Positions 53,897 to 62,493 of a stretch of 64,000 bases of DNA are shown one piece after another (the first letter of the stretch is position 1; the number at the start of each line of letters is the position of its first letter). Under the pieces are notes generated by a model that had not been told where the DNA came from, searched no databases, and worked only from the letters and a program-made list of their open reading frames with translations. Made by a program: the position numbers and the translations under genes. The DNA comes from an uncultured Porphyromonadaceae bacterium (GTDB lineage: Bacteria > Bacteroidota > Bacteroidia > Bacteroidales > Coprobacteraceae): NCBI GenBank assembly GCA_900545915.1, contig URAV01000014.1, positions 1 through 64,000 on the forward strand, written 5' to 3'.

Positions 53897-54895
53897 TTAT
53901 AGTTCTTTTTTTTCTTTATTTATTTCGGGTATCGTTGTAGATCTCATTTCTTTTTTTCGTTTTTCTTCAAACTTTTCATAAGCCTCGACAATTCGTTGTA
54001 CCAGTTTATGCCGTACGATATCTTTCTTTCCGAATTCTACTTTTCCGATCCCTGTTACGCCTTTTAATATTTTTATAGCCTGAACCAACCCGGATGTTTG
54101 AGAGGAGGGGAGATCGATTTGGCTCATATCTCCGGTAACTATCATTTTTGCATTCATGCCTAATCGTGTAAGGAACATTTTGATCTGGTGCGTCGTCGTA
54201 TTTTGAGCTTCATCAAGAATAATGACGGCATCGCTCAAAGTTCGTCCCCTCATAAATGCCAGCGGGGCTATTTGTATGACGTTGTTTTCCATCAGGTCTT
54301 TCAATTTAGCTGCGGGAATCATATCTTGTAGAGCGTCATAGAGAGGCTGTAGATAAGGGTCGATTTTATCTTTCATATCTCCCGGAAGAAATCCCAGTTT
54401 TTCTCCTGCTTCTACTGCGGGACGGCTTAGAATAATTTTTTTTACTTCTTTATTTTTCAGTGCTCGAACCGCCAAGGCTATAGCTACGTATGTTTTTCCC
54501 GATCCGGCAGGACCTAAAGCAAATACAAGATCGTTCGTTTCGAAGGCTTTTACCAGTTTTTGTTGGTTTTCGGTACGTCCTATGATCGGTTTTCCGTTTA
54601 CTCCGTGTATAATGAGATGTTCCTGTTTTACCTCAGTAGGAGTTTGTCCTTTTACAATGTCGATGATAATTTCTTCATTGAGGATATTGTATTCTGCACA
54701 ATATTTTTCAAGCTGTTTTATTTTACTTTCGAAAATCGCCGTTTCATTTTCATCTCCGATTACCTTGATAACCATTCCTCGTGCGGCAAAACGTAGTTTC
54801 GGAAATAAAGTTTTTATCAATTGTATGTTGCAGTTGTTGATTCCGTAGAATACAACCGGGTCGATGTTTTCCAAAATTATTATTCTCTCGATCAT
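53897..54895 (-). CDS. phoH: PhoH-family ATPase, 332 aa
   Basis: Predicted cytoplasmic ATPase/RNA-linked helicase-like protein. Walker [12 protein letters not shown], Walker [12 protein letters not shown], and the PhoH blocks [30 protein letters not shown] and [18 protein letters not shown]. The N-terminal ~100 residues form the usual KH-like part. First gene of the phoH-purC-ubiE run, with a TACCTTTG -7 element on the minus strand at 54991-54984. Confidence 0.94.
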   Translation of the reverse strand: MIERIIILENIDPVVFYGINNCNIQLIKTLFPKLRFAARGMVIKVIGDENETAIFESKIKQLEKYCAEYNILNEEIIIDIVKGQTPTEVKQEHLIIHGVNGKPIIGRTENQQKLVKAFETNDLVFALGPAGSGKTYVAIALAVRALKNKEVKKIILSRPAVEAGEKLGFLPGDMKDKIDPYLQPLYDALQDMIPAAKLKDLMENNVIQIAPLAFMRGRTLSDAVIILDEAQNTTTHQIKMFLTRLGMNAKMIVTGDMSQIDLPSSQTSGLVQAIKILKGVTGIGKVEFGKKDIVRHKLVQRIVEAYEKFEEKRKKEMRSTTIPEINKEKKEL

Positions 54896-54983
54896 CCGGC
54901 AAGTTTATCTTCTCTATTAAAATTGTAATTTATTGTATATAAATGGTTTTGTGATATACGACGATAGTTTCGAATAACACGGG

Positions 54984-54991
54984 CAAAGGTA
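54984..54991 (-). promoter_or_regulatory. Putative -7 element of phoH
   Basis: TACCTTTG on the minus strand fits TAnnTTTG exactly, 88 bases before the phoH start. Confidence 0.45.
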
Positions 54992-55053
54992 ATAAATAAA
55001 GCATATATTTTCTGCATCTGTAAAAATAAAAGATGAGTGATTGAGCTTATTAT

Positions 55054-55061
55054 TATCTTTG
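55054..55061 (+). promoter_or_regulatory. Putative -7 element of the SMR transporter gene
   Basis: TATCTTTG, exact to consensus, 31 bases before the ATG at 55093. It rules out translation from the ATG at 55063. I looked for a guanidine-type riboswitch here and found no support. Confidence 0.55.
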
Positions 55062-55092
55062 TATGATTATAGTAACAATTAATCGAGGAAAT

Positions 55093-55410
55093 ATGGCATG
55101 GATTTATCTTTTATTAGGAGGTTTATTTGAAATAGGGTGGCCGCTCGGATTTAAATTGGCTCATGGTTCGTCAGGTAAAATCTTATGGATAACATTCTCG
55201 GTGTTGTCTATGGCTTTGAGCGGGTTATTTCTTTTTATGGCTCAAAAAACAATACCGATCGGTACGGCTTATGTCGTTTGGACGGGAATCGGTGCTGTCG
55301 GAACATTACTTATCGGCGTATTCTTTTTCGGTGATCCGGCTTCGTTTTGGCGGTTATTCTCTGCTTTTCTTGTGGTTGCCGGAATAGTCGGTATAAAAAT
55401 AGCCTCTTGA
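55093..55410 (+). CDS. sugE: SMR-family exporter of the SugE/Gdx type, 105 aa
   Basis: Four-helix small multidrug-resistance protein of the inner membrane, working as a dimer and proton-coupled. The catalytic Glu lies in helix 1 in GGLFEIGWPLGFKLAHG. The SugE/Gdx branch is indicated by the GW pair in helix 1 and by the PIGTAYVVWTGIGAVGTLLIG stretch, close to E. coli SugE. That branch exports guanidinium ion. The start at 55093 (MAWIYLLL) is chosen because the promoter -7 element overlaps the earlier ATG. Single gene with a shared downstream terminator. Confidence 0.88.
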   Translation: MAWIYLLLGGLFEIGWPLGFKLAHGSSGKILWITFSVLSMALSGLFLFMAQKTIPIGTAYVVWTGIGAVGTLLIGVFFFGDPASFWRLFSAFLVVAGIVGIKIAS

Positions 55411-55538
55411 TAATTGTATTTTATCATGCCTTTTTATTAAGGTGTGTGATGAGACTTTTATATCTGATTCTGTTTCGTTGCGAAACAAAATTGAATTTGC
55501 ACTTAGGAAAATATTTGTATGTTATGAATGTTGATTTG

Positions 55539-55588
55539 AATACGGATACCGCTAAAATAAAATTATTCCGGTGGTATCCGTATTTTAT
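55539..55588. terminator. Bidirectional terminator between sugE and hppA
   Basis: 12-bp stem AATACGGATACC/GGTATCCGTATT around a 23-base interior, followed by TTTTATTTTT on the plus strand, between convergent genes. Confidence 0.75.
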
Positions 55589-55616
55589 TTTTCGTCGAAA
55601 AATTTAAAGTAATCTC

Positions 55617-57821
55617 TTAAAATAAACTCCAAGCGACAGTAAGCCCTGCCATGACAATTGCGACCATACTCATAAGTTTGATCAGAATATTCAAGCTTGG
55701 GCCTGAAGTATCTTTAAACGGATCTCCTACGGTGTCGCCTACGACGGTAGCCTTGTGAACCTCACCGCCTTTGCCTCCGAAATTGCCTTCTTCAACATAT
55801 TTTTTTGCATTATCCCACGCTCCTCCGGCATTTGCCATAAAGATAGCAAGAACAAAACCTGAACTGAGTCCTCCGATTAATAGTCCGATGACTCCCGGAA
55901 TTCCGAAAATAAGTCCGGTCGCAATGGGGGCGATAATTGCCAATAATGAAGGAAATACCATTTCTCGTTGAGCACCTTTGGTAGAAATTGCCACACAACG
56001 GGCATAATCCGGTTCAGCTTCTCCGGTAAGGATACCTTTTATTTCTCTAAATTGTCGGCGAACTTCCTCCACCATGTGTGCTGCAGCTCGCCCCACAGCA
56101 TTCATTGTAAGCCCACAGAAAAGAAATGCCATCATAGAACCGATAAAGATTCCCGACAATACTTTGGGGTTCATTAAAGTTACGTCATAGTAATACATAA
56201 AATCTACGAATGTAGCTTTATGCGTTTCTATCATACTTCCGTCTGCGAATATAAGAATCTCTTCTCCGATGCGAGTCAGACCGATGCGTATTTCCTCGAT
56301 ATAGGAAGCCAGTAACGCTAATCCGGTCAGTGCTGCCGATCCGATGGCAAAACCTTTTCCTGTGGCGGCAGTGGTATTCCCCAATGAGTCGAGAGCATCG
56401 GTACGTTTCCGCACTTCTTGACCTAATTCGCTCATCTCTGCATTCCCTCCTGCATTATCGGCGATAGGTCCGTAAGCATCGGTCGCTAAAGTGATACCTA
56501 ATGTCGAGAGCATTCCTACTGCAGCAATTCCGATTCCGTAAAGTCCCATAGAGATATTTGCAAAGTCGAATCCTGAAGCGAACCAATAGGAAAGAATGAT
56601 GCCGAGAACTACGGCTAATACCGGTATGGTTGTGGATACCATACCTAAACCTATTCCTGAAATAATTACGGTAGCAGGTCCGGTTTTACCGCTTTCCGAA
56701 AGTTTTTGTGTCGGTTTATAAGATTGAGATGTGTAATATTCTGTAGAACGCCCTATTATAACGCCGACTAATAGTCCTATCACTACGGCGCAAGATATGT
56801 ATATCCAGTTTTCAAGTTGTAAAGCCCATAAAATCAGAAATGTAGCTGCAATGATCAATATTGAACTGAGGTTTGTCCCCAAAGAAAGAGCTTTGAGAAG
56901 GTCCTTCATTTTTGCATTTTCTTTTGTTCTTACGGAAAAGATTCCGATAATAGACAGAACGATACCTACTGCGGCGATCAACATCGGCGCAATAACGGCT
57001 TTAAATTGCATATCTATATCTCCGCTACCGATAAATGCCGCCGCACCGAGTGCTGAAGTTGCCAGTATCGAACCGCAATAAGATTCGTACAGGTCAGCTC
57101 CCATACCGGCAACATCGCCCACATTATCACCTACGTTGTCAGCAATAGTCGCCGGATTACGCGGATCATCTTCAGGAATTCCCGCTTCCACTTTTCCCAC
57201 GAGATCTGCACCTACGTCAGCAGCCTTAGTATAAATACCTCCACCGACACGAGCAAATAGAGCTTGGGTAGAAGCACCCATTCCGAATGTCAGCATTGTC
57301 GTGGTTATGATACATAATTTATTTGCCGGATTTATTGCGTCAGCCGGAATACAATAGTCGAGAAGAATATACCAGAAAGAAATATCGAAAAGACCTAAGC
57401 CTACAACGACAAGTCCCATAACAGCTCCGCTACGAAAAGCAACGGTCAATCCTCTGTTCAGAGAAGTGCGTGCTGCATTTGCCGTTCTTGCAGAAGCATA
57501 AGTTGCTGTTTTCATGCCTAAAAAGCCTGATAATCCGGAAAAGAAACCTCCGGTCAGAAAAGCTACGGGCACCCAAGGATTTTGCAAATTAAATCCGTAT
57601 GCCATAATAGAAAAAAGGATTACTAGTCCCAGAAATACCAGTCCTACAACTTTATATTGCTGTTTGAGATAGGACATAGCGCCTTTGCGGACATGTGAAG
57701 CAATTTTTTGCATTGTTTCCGTACCTTCGCTTACGTGCATCATTTGTTTGTAGAAATACCACGCTAAAATCAGGGCGAGGATCGAAGAGGCTGGGATCAG
57801 CCAGAATAGTGAACTCTCCAT
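55617..57821 (-). CDS. hppA: Membrane-bound ion-pumping pyrophosphatase, 734 aa
   Basis: About 16-helix inner-membrane pump that uses pyrophosphate to move H+ or Na+ outward. Hallmarks are [58 protein letters not shown] and [20 protein letters not shown]. The motif [14 protein letters not shown] has Ala at the position that, in studied members, means K+-dependence, so this is the K+-dependent type and may pump Na+. Normal length for Bacteroidales. Single-gene unit. Confidence 0.95.
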   Translation of the reverse strand: MESSLFWLIPASSILALILAWYFYKQMMHVSEGTETMQKIASHVRKGAMSYLKQQYKVVGLVFLGLVILFSIMAYGFNLQNPWVPVAFLTGGFFSGLSGFLGMKTATYASARTANAARTSLNRGLTVAFRSGAVMGLVVVGLGLFDISFWYILLDYCIPADAINPANKLCIITTTMLTFGMGASTQALFARVGGGIYTKAADVGADLVGKVEAGIPEDDPRNPATIADNVGDNVGDVAGMGADLYESYCGSILATSALGAAAFIGSGDIDMQFKAVIAPMLIAAVGIVLSIIGIFSVRTKENAKMKDLLKALSLGTNLSSILIIAATFLILWALQLENWIYISCAVVIGLLVGVIIGRSTEYYTSQSYKPTQKLSESGKTGPATVIISGIGLGMVSTTIPVLAVVLGIILSYWFASGFDFANISMGLYGIGIAAVGMLSTLGITLATDAYGPIADNAGGNAEMSELGQEVRKRTDALDSLGNTTAATGKGFAIGSAALTGLALLASYIEEIRIGLTRIGEEILIFADGSMIETHKATFVDFMYYYDVTLMNPKVLSGIFIGSMMAFLFCGLTMNAVGRAAAHMVEEVRRQFREIKGILTGEAEPDYARCVAISTKGAQREMVFPSLLAIIAPIATGLIFGIPGVIGLLIGGLSSGFVLAIFMANAGGAWDNAKKYVEEGNFGGKGGEVHKATVVGDTVGDPFKDTSGPSLNILIKLMSMVAIVMAGLTVAWSLF

Positions 57822-57952
57822 TGTGCTTTTAGATTTAAAGATTATTTTCTAAAAATATGAATTTCAGCTAATAAAACAAACTGAAATCTACTAAATTATT
57901 TTAAAGGAAAGAATGTTACAATGGAAATGTTGGAATTGTAGTGTTTGTGTTT

Positions 57953-58142
57953 TCAGAGCCTGCCTAAATTTTTCTATGAGAATACATATCTTCTATCTTC
58001 CTGAATCATTCTTCGATCTGTTTTTTTGTTTTCATTCGTCAGATAGCTCGCTATCTGATGAGTGAAAACGGGGAAACAGACCGGAAAAAACGCAAAGATG
58101 ACCTGATGGTATTTTTTATTGGAAAATTTAAACAGGTTCTTA
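57953..58142 (-). repeat. Dispersed palindromic-ended repeat, copy 7 with strong internal hairpin
   Basis: Ends are TCAGAGCCTGCCTAAATTTT and GGAAAATTTAAACAGGTTCT. The core (AACGCAAAGATGACCTGAT) is in minus orientation. The middle holds a long inverted repeat, TCAGATAGC|TCGCTATCTGA flanked by matching GTTTTCA/TGAAAAC arms, stronger than in other copies. It ends 8 bases before the ferritin-like gene's stop codon. Confidence 0.9.
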
Positions 58143-58150
58143 GTAAAAGA

Positions 58151-58663
58151 TTATTTATTCAATATATCTTTTTTCATTCGAGCAATATCATCCAGATAAT
58201 CTTGAAGATCTTGTTCATGATCTTCTTCTTCCGCTAAGATAAATTTTGCCATGTTACAGGTGGTAAAGTCTATTCCTTCGGTAAACGAAGCTATATCTTC
58301 GTAACGTTTTATGGCACATCGTTCGGCAATTACGTTTTGAAATAGAATTTTCTGAACATCGAAATCGTCCGGAGCACTGTATTGACAACGTGCCAGTTCA
58401 AACCATTTTTTTGGATTTAGTACCGGTATACCTTCCAGTTCTATGATTCGGTCTGCTACGAGTTTAGCGTGTTTATATTCTGCTTCGGCATGTTTTTGCA
58501 GCTCTTTTTGAATTTCGGCTCGCATAGCGCCTTCTGCCACAAGAGCTCCGATCCAGTATTGATAAAAAGATAGCCATTCTTCAGATAGCGCAGCATTCAG
58601 TTGTTCCAATATTTTGGAAACATCGATTTTATTCTTTAAAATTTCAAGACTTCCTTTTGCCAT
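58151..58663 (-). CDS. Ferritin-like Dps-type protein, 170 aa
   Basis: Four-helix ferritin-like protein. Metal-binding residues are visible as E in LSEEWLSFYQYW, E-x-x-H patterns in HAEAEYKHAKLVADRI, E in IAERCAIKRYE, and EEEDHEQDL near the C-terminus. Three cysteines (RCQYSA, AERCA, TTCNM) recall the thioferritin/DpsL type described in Bacteroides fragilis. It probably stores iron and removes peroxide. Monocistronic, between the hppA and P-ATPase genes. Confidence 0.8.
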   Translation of the reverse strand: MAKGSLEILKNKIDVSKILEQLNAALSEEWLSFYQYWIGALVAEGAMRAEIQKELQKHAEAEYKHAKLVADRIIELEGIPVLNPKKWFELARCQYSAPDDFDVQKILFQNVIAERCAIKRYEDIASFTEGIDFTTCNMAKFILAEEEDHEQDLQDYLDDIARMKKDILNK

Positions 58664-58751
58664 AATTTTTTTACATTAAGTTTGTTTGTCTGCTACGTAA
58701 AACAATCGATAGCAAGCATCGTTTATAGAATAAGGAATTCTTAACAGTAAA

Positions 58752-58792
58752 AAATAGCTCTCCTGAGTATCTGAAGTTCGGGAGAGCTATTT
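58752..58792 (-). terminator. Terminator of the P-type ATPase gene
   Basis: Perfect 12-bp stem AAATAGCTCTCC/GGAGAGCTATTT with a 17-base loop, 25 bases beyond the ATPase stop. On the minus strand it is followed by TTTTACTG. Confidence 0.85.
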
Positions 58793-58816
58793 GGTGGACT
58801 TTATCCTATTGAGATC

Positions 58817-61696
58817 TTATTTCTTCTTTTTCCCGAATAGACGGAAAATTTCACCGATCCATAAGACTAATGATGTAGAGCCGATGATCAGTAACCAATC
58901 TTGCCATGAGAGAGGAACTGTACGAAATACGTCCCCTCCAAATGTGACGATAAAAAACTGTCCTATGATAATCAATAATGCAACAGTAATAAATCCTGTA
59001 TCATGCAGTAATCTGTTAAAGGCCGATTTCCCGGTTGCAAAGGCTTTAGCATTAAATAGATTCCAGAATTGTAACATTACAAAAATAGTGAAGAAGCAAG
59101 CGAGGTCGTGACGGTTTATTTCTCCTTCTGCATTGGTGAAATAGTAGAGTAGTCCCATTAAAAATGCCACGAATGCCAATCCTATCCATAATATTTGATT
59201 TCTCATAGGAGGGGTAACGATAAATGCCTCGTTTTTGCGGGGTTTGTCTTTCATTACTTCTTTATTCGGCGGTAATGAAGCCAGGGCTCCGGCGGCAAAA
59301 GTGTCCATAATGAGGTTGACCCATAGCATCTGAGTCACCGTGAGAGGCAATTCGTGACCGAAGATCGAACCTAAAAATACGATTACTAGTGCAACGACAT
59401 TAATTGTAAGCTGGAATAAAAGAAAACGCTGGATATTTTGATATAAAGAACGTCCCCACATAACTGCTGTCGCAATACTTTTGAATGAGTCGTCCAGTAA
59501 AGTTATATCACTGGCTTCTTTTGCAACAGAAGTACCAGTTCCCATAGATAACCCTACATTGGCATGGTTCAGAGCTGGAGCATCATTCGTTCCGTCTCCG
59601 GTTACGGCGACAATTTGTCCGTCTTTTTGAAGCAGTTCTACCAATCGTTGTTTGTCCGTCGGACGTGCACGGCACATGACTTTTAATTTTTTTACTCGTT
59701 CGAAAGCTTCATTATCCGGCAATGCTTCGAAATCTGTACCGGTAATGATATTCTCATCCGTATCTTCCGGTTTCCAGATTCCGATCTGGCGGGCAATCTC
59801 CCGAGCTGTCGCAGTTGTATCTCCTGTAACGATTTTTACTTGAATACCTGCATTCAAACACTCGGCTACGGCAGCCGGAACATCTTCCCGAACAGGATCT
59901 GAGATTGCAACGAATCCGAGAAATATGAGTCCGGTATCGGCTAATTCAGGAATAGGTAGCTTATTGTCCTCATTTATAATTTTATATGCAAACCCGAGAG
60001 TTCGCATAGCTTGATTTTGGTAAGCGAGCAGTTGTTCTTCTATTTGTCGTGTATATTCCGATACGGGTTTTTCTCCTTCCGAAGTTTCTACGGTCTTACA
60101 TTTTGAAAGCACGATTTCCGGTGCGCCTTTCATATATAGCACTTTTTTCCCGATAAGAGGAGAATTTACGAGAGTTGCCATATATTTGCGTTCGGTAGAG
60201 AATGTCAGTTGTTTGTCGACATGGGCATTTTCGCGCAAGGGGGCATACTCTATACCTTTATTGTGCAGCCAGAGCAGCAGGGCGGCTTCGGTCGGGTTAC
60301 CTATAGTCGATACTTTTTGAGGATCTGAGTAATCTAAAAATGCTGTAGAGTTTGCGGCGATACCTTCTTTAATAAGATTGCTGGCAGTGTTGTCTGTCAG
60401 TTCCTGATTTTTCAAGGGAAAAAAGTTGCTTTGAAAAACCCGCATTTGGTTTTGGGTAAGAGTTCCGGTTTTGTCGGTACAAATAACGGTTGTTGCTCCC
60501 ATTGTTTCGCAAGCGTGCATTTTGCGTACCAAATTATTGGTTTGCAACATTCGTCTCATACTGAGAGCCAGACTCAGTGTTACACTCATTGGTAAACCTT
60601 CAGGAACAGCTACGACAATTAATGTTACTGCAATCATAAAATATTGTAGTATTCTATTGGCTTCTTCAATATTGATCCATGAAGATGAGTTCAACGGATT
60701 TACACCGAATAATACCCCTATACCACAGATTATAACAAAGATTATTGTACCGAATATAAACCATGTTAACCATCCGAAACGGTTAATACAACGGGGTAGG
60801 GACTTTTCTTTTCCTGCGAGGGAAAATGCATCGTATAGGATCGGAACCCAGACTTTGGATAAAGCTATGCCTCCCCCTGCCATAACAGCACCTAATAATC
60901 CGAATTGTCCCCATGTAATCGGGTGAGTTATCAGGTCTTTGATAAATAGAGTTCCAAAAGTAAGAATAGCTAAAGCAAAACCAGCAACACCGATAAATTT
61001 TGCCAGCCCGTTTAATTGACGGTTCAGTGGTGTTTCTTCTCCGCTGATTTCAGTCGCTTTTTCGGCTACTTGTCCGTATTGAGTGGCGTCTCCTACTTGC
61101 TTTACTTCCATAATTCCATGTCCGTCAAGCACTTTTGTTCCCCTCATCACCCAGTTAGAGGGATAGGTTGCTTCTGAATCGAAATCTTCAGGATTCGTGG
61201 TTTTGTCGATCATTAATTCTCCGGTAAGGCAAGATTCATCTATCTGGAGAGAAATGGCTTCGAGTAATTCTCCGTCTGCAGGAATTTCTTCTCCTGTTTC
61301 GAGTAAAACTATATCTCCGACGACAATATCTTTTTTAGGAACTTCTTGAAGATTTCCGTTCCTGATTACTTTTATCATGACATCGTCGTTTACTTGATTC
61401 AGAATGTCGAATTTTTTGTTTGCATCCATTTCGAACCAAAACGCAACGCCGGTTGCTAAAAATATGGCACAAAATATTCCGATTGTTTCAGCATATTCGT
61501 TATGAATGAACGAAATGCATAATGACAATAATGCTGCGATGAGTAAAATACGGATAATCGGATCTTGAAATTTTTCGAAAAAAAGTTTCCAAAGAGGAGT
61601 TTTTTGAGGTGGAGTAAGCAGATTGCTTCCGAATTTTTCCCTACTTTCCTTCACTTGTGCATCGGTAAGTCCGGAATAGTGTTGTTTAACGTCCAT
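58817..61696 (-). CDS. Calcium-type P-type ATPase (PMCA-like, P2B), 959 aa
   Basis: Inner-membrane cation pump. Domain order: cation-ATPase N-terminus (YSGLTDAQVKESREKFGSNL), actuator with SCLTGE, the M4 motif AVPEGLPM, phosphorylation at Asp408 in ICTDKTGTLTQNQM, nucleotide domain with MKGAPEIVL, hinge GDGTNDAPALNHANVGLSMG, and six C-terminal helices. The AVPEGLP site and overall similarity place it with Ca2+-translocating pumps (PMCA type) rather than K+ or heavy-metal ones. Ion specificity is inferred. Confidence 0.9.
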   Translation of the reverse strand: MDVKQHYSGLTDAQVKESREKFGSNLLTPPQKTPLWKLFFEKFQDPIIRILLIAALLSLCISFIHNEYAETIGIFCAIFLATGVAFWFEMDANKKFDILNQVNDDVMIKVIRNGNLQEVPKKDIVVGDIVLLETGEEIPADGELLEAISLQIDESCLTGELMIDKTTNPEDFDSEATYPSNWVMRGTKVLDGHGIMEVKQVGDATQYGQVAEKATEISGEETPLNRQLNGLAKFIGVAGFALAILTFGTLFIKDLITHPITWGQFGLLGAVMAGGGIALSKVWVPILYDAFSLAGKEKSLPRCINRFGWLTWFIFGTIIFVIICGIGVLFGVNPLNSSSWINIEEANRILQYFMIAVTLIVVAVPEGLPMSVTLSLALSMRRMLQTNNLVRKMHACETMGATTVICTDKTGTLTQNQMRVFQSNFFPLKNQELTDNTASNLIKEGIAANSTAFLDYSDPQKVSTIGNPTEAALLLWLHNKGIEYAPLRENAHVDKQLTFSTERKYMATLVNSPLIGKKVLYMKGAPEIVLSKCKTVETSEGEKPVSEYTRQIEEQLLAYQNQAMRTLGFAYKIINEDNKLPIPELADTGLIFLGFVAISDPVREDVPAAVAECLNAGIQVKIVTGDTTATAREIARQIGIWKPEDTDENIITGTDFEALPDNEAFERVKKLKVMCRARPTDKQRLVELLQKDGQIVAVTGDGTNDAPALNHANVGLSMGTGTSVAKEASDITLLDDSFKSIATAVMWGRSLYQNIQRFLLFQLTINVVALVIVFLGSIFGHELPLTVTQMLWVNLIMDTFAAGALASLPPNKEVMKDKPRKNEAFIVTPPMRNQILWIGLAFVAFLMGLLYYFTNAEGEINRHDLACFFTIFVMLQFWNLFNAKAFATGKSAFNRLLHDTGFITVALLIIIGQFFIVTFGGDVFRTVPLSWQDWLLIIGSTSLVLWIGEIFRLFGKKKK

Positions 61697-61760
61697 TGTT
61701 TGATAGTTTAATATAAATAATTTATCGGGTACGAATATAACATTTTAAAATGGAATAGAG

Positions 61761-61940
61761 TTAGAGTCAGTTTAAATTTTACTCGGGGCAGATTTGAGAG
61801 TTTCTTTCGGAGATGTTTCGTCGCTTTTAACGAGGATGATAGCGAGTATCTGACAAGTGAAAACGGGGAAACAGACTGGAAGAAATTACAAAAATAACCT
61901 GATAATATATTTTTATCGGAAAATTTAAAACGGCCTCTTA
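61761..61940 (-). repeat. Dispersed palindromic-ended repeat, copy 8
   Basis: TTAGAGTCAGTTTAAATTTT at the left, AAATTTAAAACGGCCTCTTA at the right, core in minus orientation (AAAAATAACCTGATAATA). It lies 65 bases upstream of the P-type ATPase start. An 88-codon frame across it is an artefact. Confidence 0.85.
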
Positions 61941-62493
61941 TCGTATTGTTTTCAGTCGTCTGTTTCGGCTGCAATGAAAAGTTTCTACTTCTTTTATTTC
62001 TTTTAAGATTTTGGATAAACCTACTATTACGGCATTCTTAAACGATTCGGAAGATTTTTTTATTCTGTTTCGAATGAAATTTCAAATAAATTCTATATCG
62101 AAAGGTTCACATTATGACGGTGTATAATAATGAAAGTTGAGAAGGTAACATAATTATTAATTTAGATCAAATGTAATAGCGTATTAATAGCAAATTAAAT
62201 ATTAAACAGGTTGATTACTATACTATTATAAATAAAAAAAGAGGCTTTTTCTCAAAAGTCCCTTTTTAAAGGTTTTCAATAGGTATTAATTTTTTAAGGT
62301 AAAAAAGATTGTTCTAGGTTAATGCATGCAAAGATGTACTTTTTCCTGAATCTCGCAAAAAAAATATATATGTTATATAACCTATTTTTAAGTGTCTTTT
62401 GTACAATTATATATAATTAATTTTCTGTATTTTAGTGTTATATATATAAAAATTTATATCCTTATAGCGATTAAAATTTTGCTTAAAAACGAA
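61941..62493. other. Long AT-rich gap between glgB and the P-type ATPase
   Basis: About 550 bases without a gene. Around 62230-62276 two small A/T hairpins (AAAAAG-AGG-CTTTTT and AAAAG-TCC-CTTTT) may end the glgB transcript. The rest shows no promoter, RNA or coding signal that I can support. Confidence 0.4.

Noticed and set aside
54896..55092. Possible guanidine riboswitch upstream of the SugE-type gene
   Set aside because: No conserved riboswitch motifs are visible, and the -7 promoter leaves only a ~25-base leader.
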